From: Thiodiazotropha sp040507225
GTDB lineage: Bacteria; Pseudomonadota; Gammaproteobacteria; Chromatiales; Chromatiaceae
Assembly: GCA_040507225.1 (NCBI GenBank)
Contig: JBEVVG010000001.1
Span: 2,288,818 to 2,352,817, forward strand
Length of the DNA: 64,000 bases
Reading direction: 5' to 3'
Numbering within the stretch: the stretch's first letter is position 1; the number at the start of each line of letters is the position of its first letter. Of this stretch, positions 48,029 to 56,527 are shown in pieces. The translations under genes were made by a program, and so were the position numbers. The notes below the pieces were generated by a model. The model was not told the DNA's origin. It searched no databases and saw nothing but the letters and a program-made list of their open reading frames with translations.

Positions 48029-50635
48029 ATGAACACCCAATACAGAAAACCCCTGCCCGGCACCGATCTGGACTACTTCGATACCCGCGAGGCGATCGAG
48101 GCGATCCAGCCCGGGGCCTATGACACCCTGCCCTACACCTCCCGGGTGCTGGCGGAACAGCTGGTACGCCGCTGTGATCCCGAATTGCTGACCGATGCGC
48201 TGACACAGATCATCGAGCGCAGACAGGATCTCGACTTTCCCTGGTATCCGGCACGGGTGGTCTGCCACGACATCCTGGGGCAGACCGCTCTGGTGGATTT
48301 GGCCGGCCTGCGCGATGCCATCGCCGACAAGGGCGGCGACCCGGCCCAGGTCAACCCGGTGGTGCCGACCCAGCTCATCGTCGACCACTCGCTGGCGGTG
48401 GAGGCCCCCGGCTTCGACCCGGATGCCTTCGAGAAGAACCGGGCCATCGAGGACCGCCGCAACGAGGACCGTTTCCACTTCATCGACTGGACTAGGACCG
48501 CCTTTGACAACGTGGACGTGATCCCCGCCGGCAACGGCATCATGCACCAGATCAACCTGGAGAAGATGTCGCCGGTGATCCAGGCCCGTGACGGTATTGC
48601 TTACCCGGACACCTGCGTCGGCACCGATAGCCACACCCCCCACATCGACGCTCTGGGCGTGATCGCCATTGGCGTCGGCGGCCTGGAGGCGGAGACTGTG
48701 ATGCTCGGTCGGCCCACCATGATGCGCCTGCCGGAGATCGTCGGCGTCAGGCTCACCGGCCAGCGCAAGCCCGGCATTACCGCCACCGACATCGTGCTGG
48801 CCCTGACTGAGTTCCTGCGCAACCAACGGGTGGTCTCCGCCTACCTGGAGTTCTTCGGCGAAGGCTCCGAAAGCCTCACCCTGGGCGACCGCGCCACCAT
48901 CTCCAACATGACCCCCGAGTTCGGCGCCTCTGCCGGGCTCTTCTACATCGACGGCCAGACCCTCGACTACCTGAAGCTCACCGGCCGTACGCCGGAGCAG
49001 GTGGCGCTGGTGGAGAGCTACGCCAAGACCACCGGTCTCTGGGCCGACGCCCTGAAGGGCGCCGAGTACGAACGGGTGCTGGAGTTCGATCTGTCCCAGG
49101 TCGACCGCACCATGGCCGGTCCCTCCAATCCTCACCGCCGTCTGCCCACCCGCGCCCTTCACGAGCGCGGCATTGCGGTGGACCTGGACCAGGCCCTGGC
49201 CGAGGAGCGGGCGGGCAAGATGCCCGACGGCGCGGTGATCATCGCCGCCATCACCAGCTGCACTAACACCTCCAACCCGCGCAACGTGGTGGCCGCCGCG
49301 CTGCTGGCACGCAAGGCGAATGAACTCGGCCTGGTGCGCAAACCCTGGGTGAAGTCCTCCTTCGCCCCCGGTTCCAAGGTGGCGAAGCTCTATCTGGAAG
49401 CCGCCGGCCTGTTGCCGGAACTGGAGCAACTCGGCTTCGGCATCGTCGCCTACGCCTGCACCACCTGCAACGGCATGAGCGGCGCGCTGGACCCGAAGAT
49501 CCAGCAGGAAATCATCGACCGCGACCTCTACGCCACCGCCGTGCTTTCGGGCAACCGCAACTTCGACGGCCGCATCCACCCCTATGCCAAACAGGCCTTC
49601 CTCGCCTCGCCGCCGCTGGTGGTGGCCTACGCCATCGCCGGCACGGTGCGTTTCGACATCGAACAGGATGTCCTGGGACAGGACAAAGACGGCAACCCGA
49701 TCATCCTGAAGGACATCTGGCCCAGCGACGAGGAGATCGACGCCATCGTCAGCCAGTATGTGAAGCCGGAGCAGTTCCAGCAGATCTACACCCCGATGTT
49801 CGCGGTGAAGGCGGCGGAAGCGGCCAAAAGCCCACTCTACGACTGGCGTCCCCAGAGCACCTACATCCGCCGTCCGCCCTATTGGGAAGGTGCGCTGGCT
49901 GGGGAGCGGACCCTCAAGGGCATGCGTCCGCTGGCGGTGCTGGGCGACAACATCACCACCGATCACCTGTCGCCCTCGAACGCCATCCTGGCCAGTAGCG
50001 CGGCGGGTGAGTACCTGGCCAAGATGGGCCTGCCGGAGGAGGACTTCAACTCCTATGCCACCCATCGTGGTGACCATCTCACCGCCCAGCGGGCCACCTT
50101 CGCCAATCCGAAGCTGCTCAACGAGATGTGTCGCGATGAGCACGGTGAGATCATACAGGGCTCCCTCGCACGACTGGAACCCGAGGGTGAACCGATGCGC
50201 ATGTGGGAAGTCATCGAAACCTACATGGCGCGTAACCAGCCGCTGATCATCGTCGCCGGGGCCGACTACGGTCAGGGCTCCTCCCGCGATTGGGCCGCCA
50301 AGGGTGTACGCCTGGCCGGCGTGGAGGCGATCCTGGCCGAGGGCTTCGAACGTATCCATCGCACCAACCTGGTGGGCATGGGGGTGCTGCCGCTGGAGTT
50401 CAAATGGGGTGAAAAACGCACCACCTACGCCATCGACGGCAGCGAAACATTCGACGTGATCGGTGAACCCAGTCCCAGGGCCGATCTCACAGTGATCATG
50501 CACCGGCGCAACGGCGAGCGGGTGGAGATCCCGGTCACCTGTCGCCTGGATACCGCCGAGGAAGTGTCGGTATACCGCGCCGGAGGCGTATTGCAGCGTT
50601 TCGCGCAGGACTTTCTGGAGGCGGGGGTGGCTTGA
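48029..50635 (+). CDS. acnD: Fe/S-dependent 2-methylcitrate dehydratase AcnD
   Basis: 868 residues, aconitase superfamily. Iron-sulfur cysteines in AAITSCTNTSNPRN and YACTTCNGMSGALD, plus GTDSHTPHIDALGV and QGSSRDWAAKGVRL in the C-terminal domain. Used in place of PrpD together with PrpF. Followed by repeat E and prpF. Confidence 0.96.
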   Translation: MNTQYRKPLPGTDLDYFDTREAIEAIQPGAYDTLPYTSRVLAEQLVRRCDPELLTDALTQIIERRQDLDFPWYPARVVCHDILGQTALVDLAGLRDAIADKGGDPAQVNPVVPTQLIVDHSLAVEAPGFDPDAFEKNRAIEDRRNEDRFHFIDWTRTAFDNVDVIPAGNGIMHQINLEKMSPVIQARDGIAYPDTCVGTDSHTPHIDALGVIAIGVGGLEAETVMLGRPTMMRLPEIVGVRLTGQRKPGITATDIVLALTEFLRNQRVVSAYLEFFGEGSESLTLGDRATISNMTPEFGASAGLFYIDGQTLDYLKLTGRTPEQVALVESYAKTTGLWADALKGAEYERVLEFDLSQVDRTMAGPSNPHRRLPTRALHERGIAVDLDQALAEERAGKMPDGAVIIAAITSCTNTSNPRNVVAAALLARKANELGLVRKPWVKSSFAPGSKVAKLYLEAAGLLPELEQLGFGIVAYACTTCNGMSGALDPKIQQEIIDRDLYATAVLSGNRNFDGRIHPYAKQAFLASPPLVVAYAIAGTVRFDIEQDVLGQDKDGNPIILKDIWPSDEEIDAIVSQYVKPEQFQQIYTPMFAVKAAEAAKSPLYDWRPQSTYIRRPPYWEGALAGERTLKGMRPLAVLGDNITTDHLSPSNAILASSAAGEYLAKMGLPEEDFNSYATHRGDHLTAQRATFANPKLLNEMCRDEHGEIIQGSLARLEPEGEPMRMWEVIETYMARNQPLIIVAGADYGQGSSRDWAAKGVRLAGVEAILAEGFERIHRTNLVGMGVLPLEFKWGEKRTTYAIDGSETFDVIGEPSPRADLTVIMHRRNGERVEIPVTCRLDTAEEVSVYRAGGVLQRFAQDFLEAGVA

Positions 50636-50656
50636 TGCCGCTCTCTTCCAGAATCG

Positions 50657-50712
50657 CCCCCTCTCCCCTAACCCCTCTCCCGCAAGGGGAGAGGGGCCGG
50701 GGGAGAGGGGGT
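50657..50712. repeat. Palindromic intergenic element E (core only)
   Basis: CCCCTCTCCC-(TAA)-CCCCTCTCCCGC then AAGGGGAGAGGGG-CCGG-GGGAGAGGGGG. The short hairpin core of the family without the GAGTTTTGAG arms, between acnD and prpF. Confidence 0.75.
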
Positions 50713-50748
50713 AACAGTCAAAGCAACAGTAATCATGAGTAAACATCC

Positions 50749-51927
50749 ATGAACCATCCATCCCAGATCAAAATCCCCGCCACCTACATGCGCGGCGGTA
50801 CCAGCAAGGGCGTGTTCTTCAACCTGAGTGATCTACCGGCTGCGGCACAGGTCCCCGGTGAAGCCCGGGACAAACTCCTGCTGCGGGTGATCGGCAGTCC
50901 CGATCCCTATGGAAAACATACCGACGGAATGGGTGGCGCCACCTCCAGCACCAGCAAGACGGTCATCCTGTCAAACAGCGACAAACCGGACCACGACGTG
51001 GACTACCTGTTTGGCCAGGTCTCCATCGACAAACCCTTTGTCGACTGGAGCGGCAACTGTGGCAACCTGACCGCCGCGGTGGGCTCGTTCGCCATCGCCA
51101 GCGGCCTGGTGGACAAGGCGCGCGTTCCTGACAAAGGTGTCGCGGTGGTGCGCATCTGGCAGAAGAATATCGAAAAGACCATCGTCGCCTACGTACCGAT
51201 CACCGACGGCCAGGTCCAGGAGACCGGCGACTTCGAACTCGACGGCGTCACCTTCCCCGCCGCCGAGGTGAAGATCGAATTCATCCGTCCGGTGGATCCC
51301 AGCGAGGCCATGTTCCCCACCGGAAATCTGGTGGACGATCTCGAGGTACCCGGTATCGGCACCTTCAAAGTCACCATGATCAACGCCGGTATCCCCACGG
51401 TGTTCCTCAATGCCGAGGAGATCGGCTACACCGGCACCGAACTGCAGGGCGCAATCAACGAAGATCCGGCGGCCCTGCAGCGTTTCGAGACCATTCGCGC
51501 CTACGGCGCGGTCAAGATGGGACTGATCGAAAACATCGAGGAAGCTGCCGCCCGTCAGCATACGCCGAAGGTCGCCTTTGTCTCGCCACCGGCCGGCTAC
51601 ACCGCTTCCAGCGGTAAACCGATACAGGCCGGCGACATCGACCTCAATGTGCGAGCGCTGTCGATGGGTAAACTGCACCACGCCATGATGGGTACCGCGG
51701 CGGTGGCCATCGGTACCGCGGCCGCAATACCCGGCACCCTGGTCAACCTGGCCGCCGGTGGCGGCGAGCGGGAGTCAGTCACCTTCGGCCATCCCTCCGG
51801 TAGCCTCAAGGTGGGAGCGGCCGCCCGCGAAACGGACGCCAACTGGATCGTCGAAAAGGTGGCGATGAGCCGCAGCGCGCGGATCCTCATGGAAGGCTGG
51901 GTACGGGTACCGGGTGATGCGTTTTGA
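50749..51927 (+). CDS. prpF: AcnD-accessory protein / methylaconitate isomerase PrpF
   Basis: 392 residues. Signature PATYMRGGTSKGVFF at the N-terminus, GGATSSTSKTVIL and WSGNCGNLTAAVG with the active cysteine, and HHAMMGTAAVAIGTAAAIPG. Isomerises 2-methylaconitate and is required for AcnD-based cycles. Last gene of the methylcitrate group. Confidence 0.95.
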   Translation: MNHPSQIKIPATYMRGGTSKGVFFNLSDLPAAAQVPGEARDKLLLRVIGSPDPYGKHTDGMGGATSSTSKTVILSNSDKPDHDVDYLFGQVSIDKPFVDWSGNCGNLTAAVGSFAIASGLVDKARVPDKGVAVVRIWQKNIEKTIVAYVPITDGQVQETGDFELDGVTFPAAEVKIEFIRPVDPSEAMFPTGNLVDDLEVPGIGTFKVTMINAGIPTVFLNAEEIGYTGTELQGAINEDPAALQRFETIRAYGAVKMGLIENIEEAAARQHTPKVAFVSPPAGYTASSGKPIQAGDIDLNVRALSMGKLHHAMMGTAAVAIGTAAAIPGTLVNLAAGGGERESVTFGHPSGSLKVGAAARETDANWIVEKVAMSRSARILMEGWVRVPGDAF

Positions 51928-52068
51928 ACACTGCATCTGAATACTCAAACCAACGCAGGACGGGTCACTGACCCATCCCGATACGTTGGCGCGGGCCCGT
52001 GTTCCAGATGCGGGATAACACGCGGGTCCGAGGGAATCCGAACCGCGCCAAGCGCTGAATCGCAGACG

Positions 52069-52107
52069 AAAAAAAACCGCTCAGGATCAGTGCGACCCTG
52101 AGCGGTT
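52069..52107 (-). terminator. Rho-independent terminator after the cytochrome/DUF302 gene
   Basis: AACCGCTCAGG and CCTGAGCGGTT form a perfect 11-base stem, followed on the minus strand by a run of eight T. Lies 13 bases beyond the stop of the leftward gene. Confidence 0.92.
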
Positions 52108-52119
52108 ATCCGGGTGTTA

Positions 52120-53238
52120 TCAGAACTCGCCGGTGGCGCCCGCCATCATGATGTCGAGCATATGCTGGTTGACGCGAATCGCGGTGTCCACCACTTCGGT
52201 AGGCAGCAGCTCGCTGTTGATCAGCATATCCAGGTTGAGCATCATCAGCTGCAGCTTGCCTTCCTGGTCTTCCACCAGGGAGATGCGGCAGGGCATGTAG
52301 CTGGAGAATACCGGGTTGCTCATCACCATGATGCGCGCATCCATGGGGTTACAGAACTGGAAGATGCTCAGGAAGGGGGTATCCACGCCCCGCGCCTCGA
52401 GTTCCTTGGAGACGTCCTGGCGCCCCACCAGCTTGAGATTCAGCTCGACTGCCTTGGAGAGCATCGCATCGATGGCGTCTTCCTTGCTCACACCGTTTTT
52501 AAGCGGCATCTGCGCAACAGTCTGAGTAATGTCGGTGATCCGCAGACCGCCGTGATGGGGCCTGGGGGGCGCAGCTTTCGCAACCATCGCCACCCGGGTC
52601 GGACGCGGCGGCATGAAACGCTTGCCGGCCACCACCAGGTCATTGTCCAGGGTCGCCAGGTAGGCGGTGATATCCATCAGCTGGTTGTCGGTGTAATCGT
52701 TGAAGCTGTCATCTTCCGGATCGTTGTCGTGAACACGCAGCTTGGTCTGAAACATCTTCATCGACTGGAACAGGTATTCCGAATGCTGTCCACGCAGTGG
52801 CGGCGCCTCCTTTCTCGGCTTGCCGGCACCGTCCCGGGCATGACAGGTGTCGCACTCGTCCCCATAGATCTCCTCGCCGTTCTCAACAGATCCACCGAAA
52901 CGCTGCACGATGTTGAAGCGCTCATCGAAACTGATATCGAGACTCGCCAGATAGGCGGACACATCCTCAATGTCCTGCTCGGTCATCCGGTCCAGGCCGG
53001 TGGTGGATACCATCAGGGGGTTGTTTCGGGTGCCATTGACATAGTCCTTGGTAGCCTTCACCAGGTACTCCTGGGGCATCCCCGCGAGTCGTGGCGAAAG
53101 TCGACCGGATGCGCCCTGGCCAAAGATACCGTGGCACAGGGAACAGCTTCGATTGATCCGTTCGCCATTCGCCAGGTCAGGGGCCGCCTGAACGCCAAGG
53201 GGTAGTAACAACAGCAATGGAATCAGAATTCTCTTCAT
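52120..53238 (-). CDS. Diheme cytochrome c fused to a C-terminal DUF302 domain
   Basis: 372 residues. Signal peptide ends near GVQAAPD. Two c-type domains related to cytochrome c4 (CSLCH about residue 32, CDTCH about 131; GRLSPRLAGMPQEYL and APPLRGQHSEYL). The last ~130 residues are a DUF302-type domain (NLKLVGRQDVSKELEARG, FLSIFQFCNPMDARIM, YMPCRISLVED). A periplasmic electron carrier with an added ligand-binding-type domain. The fusion is unusual; the role is unknown. Own terminator. Confidence 0.88.
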   Translation of the reverse strand: MKRILIPLLLLLPLGVQAAPDLANGERINRSCSLCHGIFGQGASGRLSPRLAGMPQEYLVKATKDYVNGTRNNPLMVSTTGLDRMTEQDIEDVSAYLASLDISFDERFNIVQRFGGSVENGEEIYGDECDTCHARDGAGKPRKEAPPLRGQHSEYLFQSMKMFQTKLRVHDNDPEDDSFNDYTDNQLMDITAYLATLDNDLVVAGKRFMPPRPTRVAMVAKAAPPRPHHGGLRITDITQTVAQMPLKNGVSKEDAIDAMLSKAVELNLKLVGRQDVSKELEARGVDTPFLSIFQFCNPMDARIMVMSNPVFSSYMPCRISLVEDQEGKLQLMMLNLDMLINSELLPTEVVDTAIRVNQHMLDIMMAGATGEF

Positions 53239-53526
53239 CCGAAATCCTCCAGAAGGGTGTGTAAATCGTTGAGATCGAGGCGGGTTTTTATAGTAATGCG
53301 CGTCCCGCCGTCGGAACGGCTTAAGCTAACATGCGCCTGTTGTCACTATGGCATATAAGAATTGTGGTAATTGGGAATTAAATACCTGAATTTCGATTGC
53401 AACGATCCCCTGGCGAGCAGACAAAATCGCATCCACACTCCGGACACAACGATTACGCCACCAGCGTCTCTGCGGATATACTGTGCGCCGCGAATTCCGC
53501 CGCATGAACCAACCAAGGATTCCACC

Positions 53527-54093
53527 GTGCCGAAAGCCTGTGAACTGAAAAAAGGTAGCGTCATCGAGATCAACGGTGTGCCTCACGCCGTGAAGCAGGT
53601 CGAGGCCAAGAGCCCCTCCTCCCGTGGCGCCGCCACCCTGTACAAGATCCGCTTCACCAATCTAAAGACCGGTCAAAAACTGGATGAATCGTATAAGGGG
53701 GATGATTTCCTGCGGGACGCCGACTGTTTGCGCACCCCGGTGCAGTATCTTTACAAGGACGGGGAACACTATGTGTTCATGAACATGAGCGACTACAGCC
53801 AGTACAGCCTCGATGGATCAGAGCTGAGTGAAGAGATTCCGTATCTCACCGACGGGCTGGAAGGCATCACCGGGCTGATCGTCGACGAGGCCCTGATGAC
53901 CATCGAACTGCCGCTCACCCTGAACATGCAGATCGTCGATACCGCGCCCGGCATCAAGGGCGCCACCGCGACCGGCCGCACCAAGCCCGCCCGGCTCACC
54001 ACCGGGTTGGAGATTCAGGTCCCCGAGTACCTGGAGACCGGTGAAACCATCAAGATCAACACCAGCACCTGCAGTTTCGTTTCACGGGCCTGA
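53527..54093 (+). CDS. efpL: EF-P-like protein EfpL (YeiP)
   Basis: 188 residues. Starts at GTG 53527, which has AAGGA eight bases upstream; the longer frame from 53371 has no conserved content. Sequence follows E. coli YeiP: ACELKKGSVIEINGVPHAVK, SPSSRGAATLYKIRF (with the tip Arg instead of the EF-P lysine), ELPLTLNMQIVDTAPGIKG and IQVPEYLETGE. Relieves ribosome stalling at proline-rich and related motifs. Confidence 0.9.
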   Translation: MPKACELKKGSVIEINGVPHAVKQVEAKSPSSRGAATLYKIRFTNLKTGQKLDESYKGDDFLRDADCLRTPVQYLYKDGEHYVFMNMSDYSQYSLDGSELSEEIPYLTDGLEGITGLIVDEALMTIELPLTLNMQIVDTAPGIKGATATGRTKPARLTTGLEIQVPEYLETGETIKINTSTCSFVSRA

Positions 54094-54227
54094 GGAAATG
54101 TCGCTGATCCGGCCACTCACAGAGCAAATCACGGCGACCTGACAACACCAACAGGAAACATCGAAATCCTGCCGAGTTCCTGAACAGCCGGTGACGCTAA
54201 CGAATATGCAGCTTCGATCCTGCCTGT

Positions 54228-54896
54228 TCAGTTTTCAGTGGGACGACGGGGTCTCCAATTGAAAAATCCAAACGCCCCCAAAGCCGAGACGAAAAGAGGC
54301 ATTGCGGCAGGAACCGGCACGGGCAACGGGGCAACAGCATCCTGAACCCAAATGTGACCGATATCGGGATATGCCACGGAGTCCCGGTAGGAGTCATAGT
54401 GCAGGTAGGTGTATGAAATCGTACGGGGTGACCCGTGATAGATCAGCCGACTCGCCCACTGTCCTTGATTGGAGGCATCTGGGAAACGAATGTCCTCCAG
54501 AATTCCCCGTACCTCGTTCGTCTCTCCATTCAACAGCCATCCGGTTGGCCCAAGAGTCGATAGCGCATTCAACGTCAAGGCATCATTCTGGGTGGTGAAT
54601 TCGGTACCCATGACTGCGGCAACCTCAATCAACCCGAAGTTACCCAACAGGCTGTTCAACTCCTCGCCCGGGGCATGCCGTCAATTCGATGACCCGGCAA
54701 ATGCACCGCCATTTCCGAGGTAAGATAAGATGCGATCAGTGCTCCAGTAGGAGGTCTGATTGACATCGAGCCATGTCAGACCCGTATCGGTGTCGAGTGT
54801 GGTGATACCCTGATCGATGATTGCCGCTTCGGCATGACCCAGAGAAAAAAGGCCCGCCAGCGCGAGACCGGAAAACCTGCGAAACTTTCTTTCCAT
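54228..54896 (-). pseudogene. PEP-CTERM-type secreted protein interrupted by an in-frame TGA
   Basis: ATG 54896 gives a signal peptide (SGLALAGLFSLGHAEA) and TGLTWLDVNQTSYW. At 54683-54681 the frame hits TGA; the same frame then continues as RHAPGEELNSLLGNFG to a C-terminal sorting segment (VPVPAAMPLFVSALGAFG, basic end WRPRR) at 54228. The stop falls where a tryptophan is expected before R-x-A (SSN-stop-RHA), so TGG to TGA is the simplest change. One gene with one nonsense codon; the unbroken protein would be about 222 residues. Confidence 0.82.
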
Positions 54897-55109
54897 GACA
54901 ACAGCTCCTGTTACGAAACATCCTGACCCGGGCCAGACCGTCTCGTCGCCGCACTCGCCCCGGAAACCACATTCTTACAACAAACACACCGGACATTAAT
55001 ACACGGTGTTTAGAAAACCCTACTGGAGCTGCTGAAATCTGTCTAACCGAAACGGAGGAAATCATGTCGGATTGATATGAATTTTTTTGACACTGAGATC
55101 CCTCCACGC

Positions 55110-56378
55110 TCAACGGTTATCCAGCAACTGCTCCACCAGCCGGGTCAGGCGGTCGAGGGCGCCCCGGTTCTTGTCCACCAGATCCCGTCCCGCCTCACCG
55201 TAGCGGCTGCGTTTGCTGGCATCCCTGAGCCACTCGATGATGAGTTCAGCCAGGGCCTGCTGGGACTCCACCTGAACCGCGGCGTTTTGCTCAAGGAACA
55301 GCTCGCTGATCTCGCTGAAGTTGAACATGTGGGGACCGAACACTACCGCGACGCCCTGGGCGGCGGCCTCGAGGATGTTGTGGCCGCCGTGGGGCACCAG
55401 GCTGCCTCCGATGAACGCCACGTCGGAGGCGCCGATGAACAGGGTCAGTTCACCCATGGTATCCCCCAGGAACACCGCCGTTTCGGGCTCGCAGGGGATC
55501 TGCTGACTGCGTTTGATAAGCGGGAAGCCGGTCTCGATCACCAGTTGCGCCACCCGCTCGAAACGCTCCGGGTGGCGTGGCACCAGGATCAGCAACGCAT
55601 CGGGGATCACACTGCGGACCCGGGCATGCGCCTCGAGGATCAGTTCATCCTCGCCCTCATGGGTGCTCGCGGCGACCCACACCGGGCGGGCCGCGCACCA
55701 CTCCCGGCGCAACACGTCCGCGCGTTCCAGCAGGCTGCCCGGCAGACGGATGTCGAACTTGATGCTGCCGGTCACATCGACCTGCTCCGGGCGGGCGCCG
55801 AGGGTGCGGAACCGTTCCGCATCCGCCTCCGCGTGAGGGGCGATCAGGGTCAGGTTTCTCAGGGTCTGGCGGGTCAGACGCGCCAACCGGTGGTAACCCC
55901 GGGCCGAGCGCACCGACATGCGCGCGTTGGCCAGTAAGGTGGGCACCCCTTCACGGCGGGCGTGATAGATCAGGTTGGGCCAGATCTCGGTCTCCACCAG
56001 GATCAGCAGCCGGGGCTGGTAGGCAATGAGATAACGGCGTACCACCCAGGGCAGGTCGACCGGCGCGTAACGATGCTCCACGTCACTGCCGAACAGGGCC
56101 TGCACCCGTTCCGCCCCGGTCGGGGTGGTGGTGGTAATCAGCAGCGGATAGGCCGGATAGAGATCGAGCAGACGCCCCACCAGGGGCGCGATGGCCTGAA
56201 CCTCACCTACGGATACCGCATGGATCCAGATGCCTTCGCGACTGTCCGCGTGGTCGAACAGGCCGAAGCGTTCCAGCCAGCGGTCCCGGTAGGCCGGCGC
56301 CTTGCGCGCACGCCAGAACAGCCGCAGGGGGTACAGCGGCGTGATGAGCAGCAGCAACAGAGTATACAGGTAACGCAT
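55110..56378 (-). CDS. waaA: 3-Deoxy-D-manno-octulosonic acid transferase WaaA
   Basis: 422 residues from ATG 56378, whose N-terminal membrane anchor (LLLLLITPLYPLRLFW) marks the start. GT-B enzyme: GIWIHAVSVGEVQAIAPLV, RLLILVETEIWPNL, WVAASTHEGEDELIL and FIGGSLVPHGGHNILEAA. Adds Kdo to lipid IVA on the cytoplasmic side of the inner membrane. Third gene of the leftward hldE-msbA-waaA set, 149 bases after msbA. Confidence 0.95.
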   Translation of the reverse strand: MRYLYTLLLLLITPLYPLRLFWRARKAPAYRDRWLERFGLFDHADSREGIWIHAVSVGEVQAIAPLVGRLLDLYPAYPLLITTTTPTGAERVQALFGSDVEHRYAPVDLPWVVRRYLIAYQPRLLILVETEIWPNLIYHARREGVPTLLANARMSVRSARGYHRLARLTRQTLRNLTLIAPHAEADAERFRTLGARPEQVDVTGSIKFDIRLPGSLLERADVLRREWCAARPVWVAASTHEGEDELILEAHARVRSVIPDALLILVPRHPERFERVAQLVIETGFPLIKRSQQIPCEPETAVFLGDTMGELTLFIGASDVAFIGGSLVPHGGHNILEAAAQGVAVVFGPHMFNFSEISELFLEQNAAVQVESQQALAELIIEWLRDASKRSRYGEAGRDLVDKNRGALDRLTRLVEQLLDNR

Positions 56379-56527
56379 CGGGCCTAGTGTCTCATACTGG
56401 TTCGCGATTACAGAGGCCGACGCGCAGCTAACGGCAGGCCATACTGAAGCGACGCAACGCATGCGGGCCGCGCCGAGCGATCACAGCGTACGGGTATCAG
56501 GTACCGTACCGGGTCAGGGCGGACGGA

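Noticed and set aside
47987..50761. Minus-strand open frame of over 900 codons opposite acnD
   Set aside because: Glycine/valine/histidine-rich shadow of a conserved aconitase-family gene with all cluster cysteines in place on the plus strand.
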